From Rotaria sp. Silwood1 (lineage: Eukaryota; Rotifera; Eurotatoria; Philodinida; Philodinidae), in assembly GCA_905250075.1 (NCBI GenBank), contig CAJNOP010000374.1, positions 133,969-197,968 of the forward strand: a DNA stretch of 64,000 bases, in the 5' to 3' direction. Position numbers and translations under genes: made by a program. Position 1 is the stretch's first letter. Each line of letters starts with the position of its first letter. The notes under the pieces are model-generated. The model was given only the letters and a program-made list of their open reading frames with translations. It did not search any database and was not told where the DNA came from. Positions 14,672 to 25,804 of this stretch are shown here, in pieces.

Positions 14672-14754
14672 TCAAGTTTGAGGTAGTAGGTTTGTTAGTT
14701 TAGTGTGTTATGAAAATAGCTAACTAACCTGATTACTTCATACAATGAACTTGA
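14672..14754 (+). ncRNA. let-7: let-7 family microRNA precursor hairpin
   Basis: The 5' arm at 14679-14700 starts TGAGGTAGTAGGTT, containing the invariant let-7 seed GAGGUAG (14680-14686). The last eight bases differ from the canonical bilaterian let-7. The 3' arm at 14718-14740 pairs with it over its whole length: 22 base pairs including several G-U, with one bulged G (14731) and one U-U mismatch (14693 with 14725). The apical loop is about 17 nt (14701-14717). A lower stem of seven perfect pairs joins 14672-14678 to 14748-14754, separated from the upper stem by a 7-nt bulge on the 3' side (14741-14747). let-7 is a conserved post-transcriptional repressor controlling developmental timing in bilaterians. 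Seed, hairpin and arm choice all agree; expression is not shown. No mir-100 or mir-125 sequence was found next to it. Confidence 0.9.
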
Positions 14755-17280
14755 ATATGAAAAACTTCACATCAATTTTGACAGTAAGTAAAAAATACAA
14801 TGTATTAGGTTTTGAATATATTTTAGAATCTTTTTGACAGATGAATTAGTTCAACAATGTTGTTAAAAAGAAGAAAATGATTAATATATCGATTGACTTT
14901 CATAAAAGAACGATTGAAAGATAATGCTGTTCAAACAGTACTAATTTTGTAAAATCTGTGAAACTTGATAGGTAGAAAATTTTCAAGAGAGAGAACTAAG
15001 CAGGCACTCAAATTTGATTGAAATAAATAATAAAAATGTTGAACACCATAAATCTTAGCGTAAGGAGGAAAAGTTTTTATTTGAAAACCTGTTTTTAAGA
15101 AAAATCCACTGATAGTTAAAGCTGTTGGCTTTTTAAAGCATAAAATGACGTTTTTTCTATACAAAAAAAGAAATTTGGACTTCGTAAAATATGCTTATTA
15201 GATGGAAGCTATCTAAATCTCTAAATCACAGACAGAAAATAAAAAGCTAAAAAAATTCTTAGAGAATGTGATTCTGATGGCTTCTTGGTTGTTGTCTCTA
15301 AAATGATATGAGAAAATAATGAAAAGAAAACAGTACTTGATAATTGTACCATATTTCATTTATTAACTACAAATATAACCATTATTAACAGTGAATTATA
15401 TTCATCACGGACTCATCTAGTGACTTACAAATAACGTAAAGAATCTTCCGCATCATTTGTTTTTCATTTGACTTTTATTGTCTAGTAATTTGTAATAGTG
15501 AATATATATTGTCTAAGAGAAAAAAAAATCAAATTCATTTTTACATAGCATCGATATGCTTTGGAAGCACATGGATATATTTTCACAATTGAAATACTTA
15601 ATGTATAGTTCTTCCATATTTATATTACCTATCCATAATGTTTTCATTTTTTTTTAAAATTTTCAGCACTTTACGAAACCGTTAAAGAACAATTATTAGA
15701 TAAGTACTAGAAATCGTCACAGAACGTGTTTTTTTTCGTCTTGTCCTACTCTTAGGGTCGGACAGAGCACCTTCAAGATATATAAACTGAAGTCGACTAA
15801 GGAATAGATGAGTAATCTATTTCACAGTTTCAATTGTGTTTATATTCACTGCTCATACCTTTGTTGTATCGTTTTAAAAGAATATTATTCACGTGTAATA
15901 AGCAGATTATCATAGAGTAAAAATAGTGTCATTTTAATGTATTCTTGATAGAGAAATAATTCTTTTTTAGTCTAACATGTTGCGTTATTTTGCATGAGTG
16001 CATGATACAAGCAACATATCCATACAAAAACATGATACCCATCAATGAAACCAGCGATTCCTAGTGACAAAATATCATAATTTGATTGTGTCCACGTCTT
16101 TCATCATCATTTAACAACAGGTCAAGATTCCATTTGTTATTATTTCCTAGATATGTTCATTATTTATTAAAAGATGTCCAATCATGTCCAAATCAAAAGA
16201 ATTCGTATTGAATAAAGTTGAATTAGAGTGAATATAGTATACATAAGTTCTAATGAAATCGGTCGAACACATGAAATCATCAATAGCTGTTCGAATTACA
16301 TAGATGACACATATTCTGAAAGATCCCTGTTGGCACTTAATAAGTGGTTTCAAATGAAGTTTTTATGAAAAAACGTTAATAAGGCAAACTATTTTGACCA
16401 GTTCTGCTTATCTTCCTGTTCATACTGTTCTACAGAAAACTTTTACCTGTCCTGAGAGCAAGGCAGGATGTCAGGTTGTCCTGCCCTCAGGACAGAACAA
16501 GGCATCAGGATGCTTCGCACTGGTAACAGGGCAGGGTGTCCTGGCCTAATGACAGTCCGTGATCAGTGCTATCAGACTCTCTTTCTATAAACAAGAAAGG
16601 ATTATCTTTGTTTGTCAGAATAGTAAAACGTAAATTGGATATTCAGACGTCACAGGTATTAACAGGTGAATGGGCTGACTGAATGATGTGATAATATTTA
16701 ATCTTCTTACATTGTTAATCTTTCGATGAAATAAAATAGTGAAAAAAAAAAGTAATTCAATTCAAAAATCTATCTCTAACGAATATTCTGAGAAGTCTTA
16801 ATTATTATTATCCTCTAATTTTTATTCTTTGTTTTTGAAAGAAGCAATGATTAATGAATAAATAATGAATCAGTTGTAACTGCTCTGACAAAGCAACATG
16901 AGTACAAGAGCAAAAAAAAATTCAGAGAGAACCTGCTCTCAAAAACAACACACCCAAAAAAAACTAACAAAAACAAACAAAAATATGGGAAAAAGTAAAG
17001 ATCGCTGTACAACATGTTCAAACCATAGAGCAAGAAAAAAACAACAATATAAGCTTAGCACTCAAAAAAAAAACAAAACAAAGCAAACCAAAGCAAAAGT
17101 ATAGATACAACATTATTCAGAAGTGTGAGAGAAAAATATAAACAAACAAACAAGCCCTTGCTATTACACTAAATACTGACAATAATATATCTGAAGAAAA
17201 AGAATCATTTCTGTAGAATTCTAAAAAAAAAAATAATATAATTGATCTATTGAATTCAAATTTTTAAAATATTAAACTTA
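14755..17280. other. Intergenic region between let-7 and RBFOX-like gene
   Basis: There is no supported protein gene. The part near 16900-17100 is A-rich low-complexity sequence that produces spurious Lys/Thr/Gln-rich reading frames. A GC-rich inverted and direct repeat cluster at 16447-16540 is listed separately. Confidence 0.55.
16447..16540. repeat. GC-rich inverted/direct repeat cluster
   Basis: CTGTCCTGAG at 16447-16456 is the exact reverse complement of CTCAGGACAG at 16486-16495. Inside it GGCAGGA is matched by TCCTGCC, so 16447-16495 can fold into a 49-nt hairpin. GGCAGGATGTC (16462-16472) recurs as GGCAGGGTGTC at 16530-16540. The composition stands out against the surrounding AT-rich DNA. 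A remnant of a mobile element is the simplest explanation, but no terminal repeats or target duplication were identified. Confidence 0.6.
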
Positions 17281-18340
17281 CTAATAAATTGAACGACCAC
17301 AATGTGGACAATATTTGCAACAGTTTTTATCATTACTAAAACAATAAGAAATTTTTATATAAATATCAAATCATCATTCAATTGAAAAACATCTTACACT
17401 ACTACTGATTCAGTAGTTATGCTTTGCCAATTATTATTTACATTTTCATTTTCAGTTGACCATTCAACACGTGGTGATGATATTAATGGTGGAAAAAGCA
17501 TTGACAATGGACTAGATGATGAAGTTGGAGATGTATTCATCCATCCATTTGATTGTAGTTCAGGTGATAAACGCCAAGTCGTCGATGAAGGTGGTGTTAA
17601 TGGCATCCACATTGGTGCATCAGGTGATAAAGATGATGAAGTTGCCAATAATGGTATCGGACGATTCGTTGAAAGAGCTAAAAAAAATATAATCAAATAC
17701 ATAGACGAAGATTTTTTTTTTTTCTTTTTGTTATAAAGAATTGAGATTTACATCGAAAGGCAGTTCGAGCAGGTGTTTGTGGTGGTGTTGACAATAATGA
17801 TGAAGTTGGATGATTCTTAGCAACGGCCAAAGAGACCTTATAGAAGAGAAAAAATTCATATATATATTAAAAGAATTTTATAGCATACTGTTATTTTTCG
17901 TCCGTCAGCAATTGTACCATTTTTAACTTGCATAGCACGTTCACCATCACGTCGCCGAAGAAATGTAAGAAATCCAAAACCTTTTGATCCTTGTGCATTT
18001 GAAACTACTTCAACATCATCCACTGGACCAAAAATCTAAATAAACAAAGTCAAAAAACAATATTATAGATTTTTGTTCAACATAATTTACATCAAATTGT
18101 TCTCGTAAATGTTTATCAGACCAACTAAATGGAATATTTCCAACATGAATACGTAATGGACCATCATCTATGATAGATAATTGACGAGATGTATGAATAT
18201 TATTATTGATACTATTATTAAATTGATGATGAAAGAACTAAAATGAAATAAATAACCAAAAAAATATTGGGTATTTTATTTTGAGTTTTATTTTTCTCTT
18301 TTGTTTTTGAGTCAAAAAATAAAAATAAAATAACCTGCAT
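17281..18340 (-). CDS. RBFOX-like RRM RNA-binding protein (alternative-splicing regulator)
   Basis: Six exons: 18335-18340, 18091-18237, 17889-18035, 17752-17836, 17398-17677, 17281-17335; about 239 aa. One RRM spans about residues 30-108. RNP2 is IHVGNI (32-37) and RNP1 is KGFGFLTF (69-76). The RRM resembles the Fox-1/RBFOX RRM throughout, including the N-A-Q-G-S-K-G-F-G-F turn and the GT..DGRKI end. Positions matching the UGCAUG-contacting residues of RBFOX (His33, Phe39, Phe71, Phe73) are kept. RBFOX proteins bind UGCAUG in pre-mRNA and set exon inclusion in the nucleus. The tail is Ser/Pro-rich. A 55-nt last exon, joined through a consensus GTAAGA donor, adds a Cys-rich end (CCKYCPHCGR) not usual for RBFOX; without that splice the protein stops about 16 residues earlier at a TAA. 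The two-codon first exon is uncertain. Confidence 0.75.
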
Positions 18341-18970
18341 GATCTATTTCTTTTTTTTTTTAGAATTGAATATTTTAACAATGATGAAGATATAACAATG
18401 ACAGACTAGACGATCTAAAAAGAATAACGAAATATTGGAATTTTGTTTCTATCTATGAAAAAACAAAAAGTAGGTCTATGTCTACACTCATTGTTTCTCT
18501 TCACGAAGTTTCTATACAGAACGATGAACTGACCGACCGTACATTTGAAATTTTTTTTTTCTTTTCTTTTATGTCTATGTACACAATATGTACAAAGCAC
18601 ATGTTGTCAGTTACAACACTGCTTGTTTCATTATAGTATGTGACTGAATGTATGAAAGAATCAACCATACATTAGTAGTCGATTTTACACAAACACATAT
18701 ATATATATACAACGGACATAAATTTAAATATTCTTCTTTGTTTGTCTATTGGTCATCGAGGTGTGTTTTTTTACTAATCATATTTTTATTCTCTTATGAT
18801 GAAAAATCGTTATTCTCTTTCGATAAATATAAAATGAATTAAAATTTGACGTTCGTTGTTTTTTCTTTTTTTAACTTTATCATTTTATAATTGATAGAAA
18901 TTGTAAAGAAGTTGTTTTTCTTTGTCAAAAATAAAAATTCAAATGTTTTTTGATTAAAGATTAGTATAAA
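18341..18970. promoter_or_regulatory. Shared upstream region of two divergent genes
   Basis: This roughly 630-bp AT-rich interval separates the start codons of the minus-strand RBFOX-like gene and the plus-strand SANT-like gene. It should contain both promoters and may act as a bidirectional promoter. I see T-rich tracts and a short (TA)n run near 18698-18709, but no motif I can name. Confidence 0.4.
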
Positions 18971-20817
18971 ATGGCATTTATATGGAATGCGAAAAATAAT
19001 TTTATTCTTTTACATTTTGTTACACTTCATCAACAACAACAACAATCATCAATATCAGATATTAATTGGTCATCAATTGTAAATGATATTAGTCTTGAAA
19101 TTTGTTCAACTCCAACTGTAAAAAATTATTGTATTTATTTAGATATTTAAATATTATTTTTTTTCTTAGTTATTAAAAGATCAATACGAATATTTATTAG
19201 AAAATTTTTATCTAAAACAAGATTCGTAAGTTCTAAATAATTATTTTATTTTAATATTATTATGTAAAATTATTTAGAAAATCTCTTTATTCAACATTAA
19301 AACGTATTTATTTACATTCATTATGTCAAAAAATAGAAGATAATTTACATTCAACACTTGAAGTTGTCTATGAATTAATAAGACATGTACGTTTAAAACG
19401 AATTAATATTGATGATATTGAACAATTGCTTAATGAATGGAATTTTGAGTAAGAAATTTTTTTTTCTTTTGTCTTTTAATAATAATAGAGACGCAGTCAG
19501 GCGAAACGCAAGAAATATTTGTACATTTTCGATAATAAGTAGAGCATTGTCCTTTGAGAAAATCTGACTATGTTCTTGAACATTAATAATAATACAATGA
19601 AAAATTTTTTTATTTTAGTTCTTCATCTGATGATCAGAAAAAAAGTAAAGATCGTCTTTTGGATATATTAAATCGTATTCGTCGTTATATTCAAATTCTT
19701 CCGAAAAATGATGATCAATCAATTGATCAGAATCTAGTAACATATATTGAATATATTTTTGTTTTTTTTTCTATATTTAGTGTATTAATTTAGACAACAT
19801 GTTCAAATACAAAAGAACAATCGATTGTTCAAGAAGATTTAGAAACAGTATCTGATAATAATGATGATATTTCGATGACATATGTTCGTAAAATAAAACA
19901 AAAACAATTGATAAATATCGATAATAATCGAATTATTATAAATAAAATTGAACGAGAAGTTTGTTTTCATATTGTTCTATGAAAATAATGTTTTTCTTTC
20001 TATTTTGCTTTTGATTAGAAATCGTCTACAATTCGTCGTCGTTGTCAATCATTAACATTATTTGATGGAAACAAAGATAATAAACTAAATATTGGAGTAG
20101 AATGGTTTGTACCAAAATTAAAACGTCAACAGAGATCTTCATCTTTACATGCTCGATGTCGATCACCATCACCAAATGATTCTTTATTACTAAAAAATCA
20201 AAATATTAAATGTAAAAATATACGTAAGTGACAAAACAATTTCTATCATGAATTTATTAATTCATTATTTTGTTTTAATCATATAGTACTAACGACTATA
20301 GACAATGATGAATCTTCAAATTTGATGATTAATTCAAATGTTCGACAAACACATACACAGCCAAGTATTTCTTGGTTACCACTTACAAACGAACAGGTCA
20401 ATATGATTTTATTACGAATATATACTCTTCAGTGTTTTATCCTGGTTTTTTTCTCCGGAGGGGCGATTTGAAATTCCGGGAGGGCAAGCCATATAGTGCG
20501 TCGTGAGTCTCGAGTGAGGGGCGCCGCTCTCCCCCCGCGGGCACCCCTCTGGATAAAACACTTATGCTTTTCTTTTTGTTTATATTTATTTTTGAAAATA
20601 GGTTGCAGAAAAAGAACATCGACAAAAAGAACCACGATTATTAATCGACAATCAACAATGTGTAAATTTTGCTATTTGTAGTTGGTTTTTTCTTTCAAAT
20701 TTTCTAGGAAAACTTTTTTTTTAGGATCAAATATCTTCAGATTCTGAGTCGATGGAATTTCAACAAGCATCATATCAACAGGAACATAATACATGTAAAC
20801 GGCAACGTCTTTCTTGA
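18971..20817 (+). CDS. Predicted nuclear protein with SANT-like N-terminus, possibly BRD8-related
   Basis: Nine exons: 18971-19117, 19170-19225, 19278-19448, 19619-19736, 19794-19958, 20019-20223, 20287-20396, 20602-20661, 20725-20817. Frames join at every GT-AG junction to give about 374 aa. I do not recognise it firmly. The first 75 residues have a SANT/Myb-like pattern (Trp5, hydrophobic helix, Asn-Trp, then KDQYEYLLE). A helical Leu/Lys-rich region ending in ELIRHVRLKRINIDDIEQLL follows; this spacing is reminiscent of the N-terminal part of BRD8, a TIP60/NuA4 acetyltransferase subunit. No bromodomain is present. The C-terminal half is polar and probably disordered. The seventh intron carries a GC-rich transposon. 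The start has a splice acceptor only 6 nt upstream (AG at 18963-18964). Confidence 0.75.
20432..20562. mobile_element. Short GC-rich terminal-inverted-repeat transposon (MITE) in an intron
   Basis: AGTGTTTTATCC (20432-20443) and its exact reverse complement GGATAAAACACT (20551-20562) bound a 131-bp insert. Its core is far more GC-rich than anything nearby (GGGGCGCCGCTC, CCCCCCGCGGG). It lies wholly inside intron 7 (20397-20601) of the SANT-like gene, so the splice sites and coding sequence are untouched. It has no coding capacity and would be non-autonomous. The flanking 8-mers agree at only about five positions, so the target-site duplication is unclear and the superfamily is unassigned. Confidence 0.75.
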
Positions 20818-22540
20818 AAATTTCAAGCAATCAAAGATTTTTGTATATAATTTAATATTTATCGTAAACTTTCATATATCCTTCATAAATTTCTGTTTCT
20901 CAATTAAACTCGATTGACTATCTTTCTATGGAAGATCTGAATAATGATTTATCTTATCATATTGAAGATTTTTTTTTTTGTTGTTGTAAAGATAGTATCT
21001 CATGAATTGAATAATTTCTTTAACTTAATAAATTTAGATTCTGTTATTAAAGTATTATATGTGAAAATTGCACACAACGACAATATCATATAGACGCTAG
21101 AGCATTGTATTGGAGAATGAACATTATAAAACTCTAATATTAAAATAAGATTGTACATGTTACGATATCCCACTCATAAGGTTTATCGACTAGTTTAATA
21201 TATTGTTAATGATCAAGAGTTAAGAGAAGAAAAATATTAAATCGTTGTATAATATATTTAGAATTATCAACATTTGACAGCCTTTTGTACAATAGCGTAT
21301 TAATAAAAACCAATGTTATTATTTATTTTAATAGATAATTTCTCGAAATTTTTGATGCTTAGTCTCCTTGTCATAGCATAGTTAAGAAAGTTACTAGTCT
21401 CCATCTTAATTTCAAATAGGAATACTGACCGCGAGTAAAGTAGGTTTTTTAACATTCCAATTACCTTCTAGTACACGCATCCCTTATCTAGAATTATTAT
21501 TGTGATGACAAAATCATCAAATTAAGAGAAGTTACCTATGAAAACAAATCAATACCATAATTTTAATTCATGTTGATATTTCTACTACAAAAATAATATC
21601 ATTAAAAGATCGAGAGTAAACATCAACTTAGTTTTGATCTATATCAATTTTCGAGGATGAGATTCTTGTCTACATATGTGATCTATTTTTTAGAATATTG
21701 AGAATCTTTTGGGAATGAAACTTGGTGCTCATAAATATTATTTATGTTCATGATGATAAAGTGCCAAATCATCTGATCAGTAGAGCTAGAAAATCTTTAT
21801 TGCGTCTCAAAGGATAAAACCTAATGCTTTGACTTTTTTTCTGGACACTCGATATTGTCTCACTATATGTTATATATTAAGTGTAACATAAAAAGAACAC
21901 AATGTTGTTTTACCATAAGCACTGAAAGATTTGGATGTGAGCATGGGTGCCGGCATTCACTTCATCCACATTCACATCCTGATTAGAGTTTATTGGTATT
22001 TGTATGCATTTCTTTTTATTCGATCATTTAGTTTATACTTCTTTGTCTACCTTACAATACCAGAGAAGATAGTGCTACGAAGCAATTATCTTAAATCGAT
22101 TCCAAATTTATGCTTTTTGATTAATGACTAAAGGGCGATTTGACGATGATGCCCAAAGTATATAACATCTAATTGATTAACAAACAACTTTCTCGTTATC
22201 TCTAGCAACAGGATTTTATGATATATAATTCAATCTTTTGTATAGTAGTTATTTTTGTGAAATTGATTACTTAGGTCGAAAAATTCTAATACAGGTTTTC
22301 ATCTAAACATTGAAAGAATACATATTTAAAAGAATAATCTACACTATACATACGAATCTAATATAAATAAAATGATCAACTGTGTTGATGAAGATAAGAA
22401 AATTCTTAATAACCTTAGCTTTGTTCATAACTCATTTTTGATTGCTCTGAGAACAACATTTGGCTAATTGACGGAATTGTATAGTGACATCAACATAATG
22501 AGATTGATTGGTTACTCTTGTAAAATGTTCAGCAGTGTTC
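20818..22540. other. Intergenic region
   Basis: The left end holds the 3' UTR of the SANT-like gene, with a possible AATTAAA-type polyadenylation signal near 20900. The rest has no supported gene. A loose inverted pair, GGATGTGA at about 21933-21940 and TCACATCC at about 21972-21979, could form a small hairpin of unknown meaning. Confidence 0.45.
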
Positions 22541-22544
22541 AACT

Positions 22545-23060
22545 CAGGACTATTATGACCAACCGTGATCGATTACATTAATTCTGATAATGACTATTTT
22601 CAATTCCCATCGAACTAGTTCTTATTCAATACACTGATTATTACCATCACCAAATGGAATTTATGCATATGAATGATGAATTTTGTTTTCTGCGGAGAAT
22701 CTGACCGAATACATAAATTCTGGATCAATAGGCCAATATTGAGAGCCATGTTGAAGTAAATAAAATGAAATTTGATTCATTTCATTTTGTGCGGGATAAA
22801 ATAGAAGAGACGATCAAGTCGTACCATTGGTAAAGCTTGATTATTTCCAATGTTTATAAATTCAATTTTGGTCTCTTTTTTGTACATGTGGATGTCTTCT
22901 GGCGAAATTAATAAAGAAAAGTAATGCTGCAGACGATATTTCAAAATCAGCAACCATCAAAAGTAGTATTTTATATTATAAGTCAGCTCGAGACAGATCT
23001 CAAAACAAGAATGCAATATACTCTTCTTCATAATTTCATTATCAATTATTAAAGTGTACC
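22545..23060 (-). pseudogene. Cytochrome P450 pseudogene (C-terminal half)
   Basis: Reading the minus strand from about 23005 downwards, DLSRADL, a stop, then LLLMVADFEISSAALLFFI and HPHVQK match a P450 I-helix, the oxygen-activation helix. Further on come HGSQYW, VRFSAEN and the haem-ligand loop IPFGDGNNQCI (22628-22660, Cys being the haem ligand), followed by LVRWELKI. There are in-frame stops between these blocks, one immediately after the haem loop. The Gly normally two residues after the Cys is Glu. The K-helix ExxR segment appears to be deleted, as the text jumps from LDRL to the pre-haem region. It is therefore a dead P450, probably of the CYP3-like animal clan. The N-terminal half was not identified. 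Confidence 0.8.
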
Positions 23061-23339
23061 TCTCTTTTCTTCATCTTTCTTGTTTTTGTTTTCATTGTTT
23101 CATCTTTTTCTAGGAAATTACCCATTAATGCAATCATAAATGTTTGTTTTGGTTGTGCTATCCTTTTTTTAGCTGTGTGCAACTTTTTGCTCTATCATTT
23201 GATATAAATATCGTTTGATGATAGTATTCTCTTGTTGATACTTTGAACAGACTTTTAAATGAATGACGGCCATACAGTTCTGTAGTTGAAATGTTATCCA
23301 TTGTCGTCCTTAATTGATTTCAATCAGTATTAATTTCGT

Positions 23340-23900
23340 CATATAATGTTTCCAAATAGTAGCCAAAAACAAATAAGCAAAAGATGACACTGTTCATTAA
23401 TATTACCATGATGATGCGTCGGAAAATCAGTAAGCCATCTAGCTGATAGCTTATTTATACAGTCAATAGTTATAGGCAAATTAGGAACGCACTTCCCACA
23501 ATGAATGAAGAGAACTGTAATTGAAGCGTGTTGTGTATATGTAGCAACTATATTTTGAATGAGATAATAAGTATTTATTAACATTCAAAAAATCGACCTC
23601 ATTCAAATAAATATTTGCAAATAAACAGGCCAAATTGTACAAAAAATGATCATATGGACCACAAACTTTTCGATTGGTGTATACGTTTAGTATATCTTCC
23701 ATTCCAGGAACACCAATCAAGCGTGAAGGATGGAGCTAAAATTGAAAAATATCATCGAAATGATTTTCAAGTTTAGTCAAAGGTAGAAGAATTGTTGCAT
23801 TTTGAAGTAAATCCTGTTTAAAATACATTATGAAACACAAAATGAGGTGGAATATCAGATATTGGATCACCTAGAATGAACTATTTCACTTTCTTATATA
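23340..23900 (-). pseudogene. Decayed coding sequence of unknown family
   Basis: Minus-strand reading from about 23895 gives GDPISDIPPHFVFHN, then a shift into NATILLPLTKLENHFDDIF. An in-frame TAG comes next, then HPSRLIGVPGMEDILNVYTN and GPYDHFLYNLACLFANIYLN. Another shift near 23570 continues as CVPNLPITIDCINKLSARW. The pieces read like one protein broken by two frameshifts and a stop. I do not recognise the family. It could be the 5' part of the neighbouring P450 pseudogene, but the segments do not look like a P450 N-terminus, so I keep them apart. Confidence 0.4.
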
Positions 23901-24599
23901 AATGGTCTAGAAATATTGCTACGAAGTGTAATCTGAAAAGAATAATGTTTATTGAATATAAAGATACACTAGTCAACTTATACCACTTGCTTTTAAAACC
24001 AAAAAACACATGAAGATTTATTTACTTCTTTTTTTTTGTCATCACTGAGTTACAGAACCAATATCTGTATGGATACATCGAATAATAATTGTACCACATC
24101 TGGTGACAAGTTTGGTTTTGTAACAATAATCTTTTTTCATGGATTTGTGCATTTCTCAATTGAAAATATCGAGGTAACCTGGAAACTATTGGTGTAATAT
24201 CTTTTACTCATTTTAAGATAAGAAAAGTGCAATAACAAGTACCAAATAAACATTTATTTTATTTTTGTAATTGTAATGAAGTTCTACATTTTCATCGCAA
24301 TATTTTGTCTATACAGTTAATGCAGAACTTGAAATACTTGTCATCTAAATTCTATTCTCAAATTTTATTCATAACGTCTGCACTTAGAATTTCAAAACCA
24401 GAAGCGCCCGCTATCGTTCCTACTAAGATTGAGAGTTTTTGATTGGTCTTCATCTGTTGTTCAATGTGCTTTACGGATAAGCACACTTAGTCACATGCAA
24501 CATATTTACCTTTTTTAAATATAATATTTTAATATTTAATACAAAAGCTACTTATTTTTTACCTTAATTTTTGTAATTTTCATCATATAAGAGACGTAT
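23901..24599. other. Intergenic region upstream of the GT8 gene
   Basis: About 700 AT-rich bases with no supported gene. It should contain the promoter of the glycosyltransferase gene that begins at 24600. No motif was recognised. Confidence 0.5.
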
Positions 24600-25804
24600 A
24601 TGCATCGTGTTGTATGCGCTGTTAATGAATCTCTCTATTATCAAATGCTTTGTAAAGGTTTACTTATGTCTTTACTGAAATATGAATCTATGCCATATAA
24701 AATTACTGTTCTTCTTGATGGTAAACATTCTGAACCATTGGACGATCTTCGTAAACATATTGAGATTATATCTGTCAAACCTCTAGATATTATTTGTGGA
24801 TCTGTTTCATCGAGAACAACGTTTGCTCGACTTGAGATTCCATATGTGTTTCCGTATGAAAGAAGAATTTTATATTTGGATGTTGATACTTATATTATGA
24901 ATGATATTCATGAACTTTTCACTATGCCATTTGAAACAATAGCGGCAGTTGTCCCAGGTACACATTTAATGATAAAAGACTTGATAACACGAGAATTTAA
25001 AACAAAGCTCAATACAATGTATTATGAATTAGATGGCATTCGTTATTCAGTTGGTTCAGAAGATCACAAGTATTTCAATGCTGGTAATTAAGATCTTACA
25101 AGTTTATTCGTGTATTTCAAAATTTACTAGTTTTAATAGTGTTTTGAATTACAGTAAAAATATTCTTCCTATTGTATTGACCTAATACAGTTAGGTTTTA
25201 TATGAAATAACTTTATTCAAAATATAATATTAAAGTCAGACTCAGTTCAAGAATTGCATTGGTCATAATTGTATTAGTGTTTAACTTATAAGACAAAGTC
25301 AAATTACATAATGTTATTTTCTAAGTTATTTATTCATTAAATTTTTTTCCTCTTTGCTTCGTTTTTGGGAAGAAAAATTTCATTTGAAAAATTCCTATAA
25401 TATTCATTTTATTATTGTTAGGTGTCATGCTAATGGATTCATATAAATGGCGTCAGTTTCGTATTAAACAACATGTTGAAGCTCTAATAAATGCACATCC
25501 ATTAACTATGTATACAAGTGATGAAATGGCACTCAATCTAATTTTTCGTGGTCGTCTAACGGATCTTCGACAATGTTACAATACTTTTTCTTTTACAGCA
25601 AGAGACCTCACTGAAATTCCTCGTATTTGGCATTTCAACACGTATAAACCAATTATTCATGCACCACTAACTGAATTTTCTACTTGGTTATCAATCTTTA
25701 AAAAAAAGGATCAAATACTTCTGAAACATCTTGAAACAATTTCTGAGCAATCGGAAACAGCAACTGTGCTAGCACTAAGAAGCCAAGATTATAACAAAAT
25801 TTGA
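24600..25804 (+). CDS. Glycosyltransferase family 8 (GT8) enzyme
   Basis: Two exons, 24600-25083 and 25422-25804, joined in phase 1 across a 338-bp GT-AG intron; about 288 aa. The N-terminal nucleotide-sugar-binding domain opens with HRVVCAVNE. The metal-binding DxD motif is Asp94-Val-Asp96 within LYLDVDTYI. The GT8 signature YFNAGVMLMD crosses the intron at about 158-167, and a C-terminal IWHFNTYKP (His232) corresponds to the second metal-ligand motif of the family. GT8 enzymes transfer hexoses from UDP-sugars with retention; donor and acceptor cannot be told here. There is no signal peptide or membrane anchor, which is closer to bacterial-type GT8 or glycogenin than to Golgi LARGE enzymes. 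Neighbouring a bacterial-type nucleotidyltransferase, it may be a domesticated horizontally acquired gene. Confidence 0.85.

Noticed and set aside
16851..17104. Overlapping open frames on both strands.
   Set aside because: A-rich low-complexity DNA; no domain, conserved splice signals or plausible start context.
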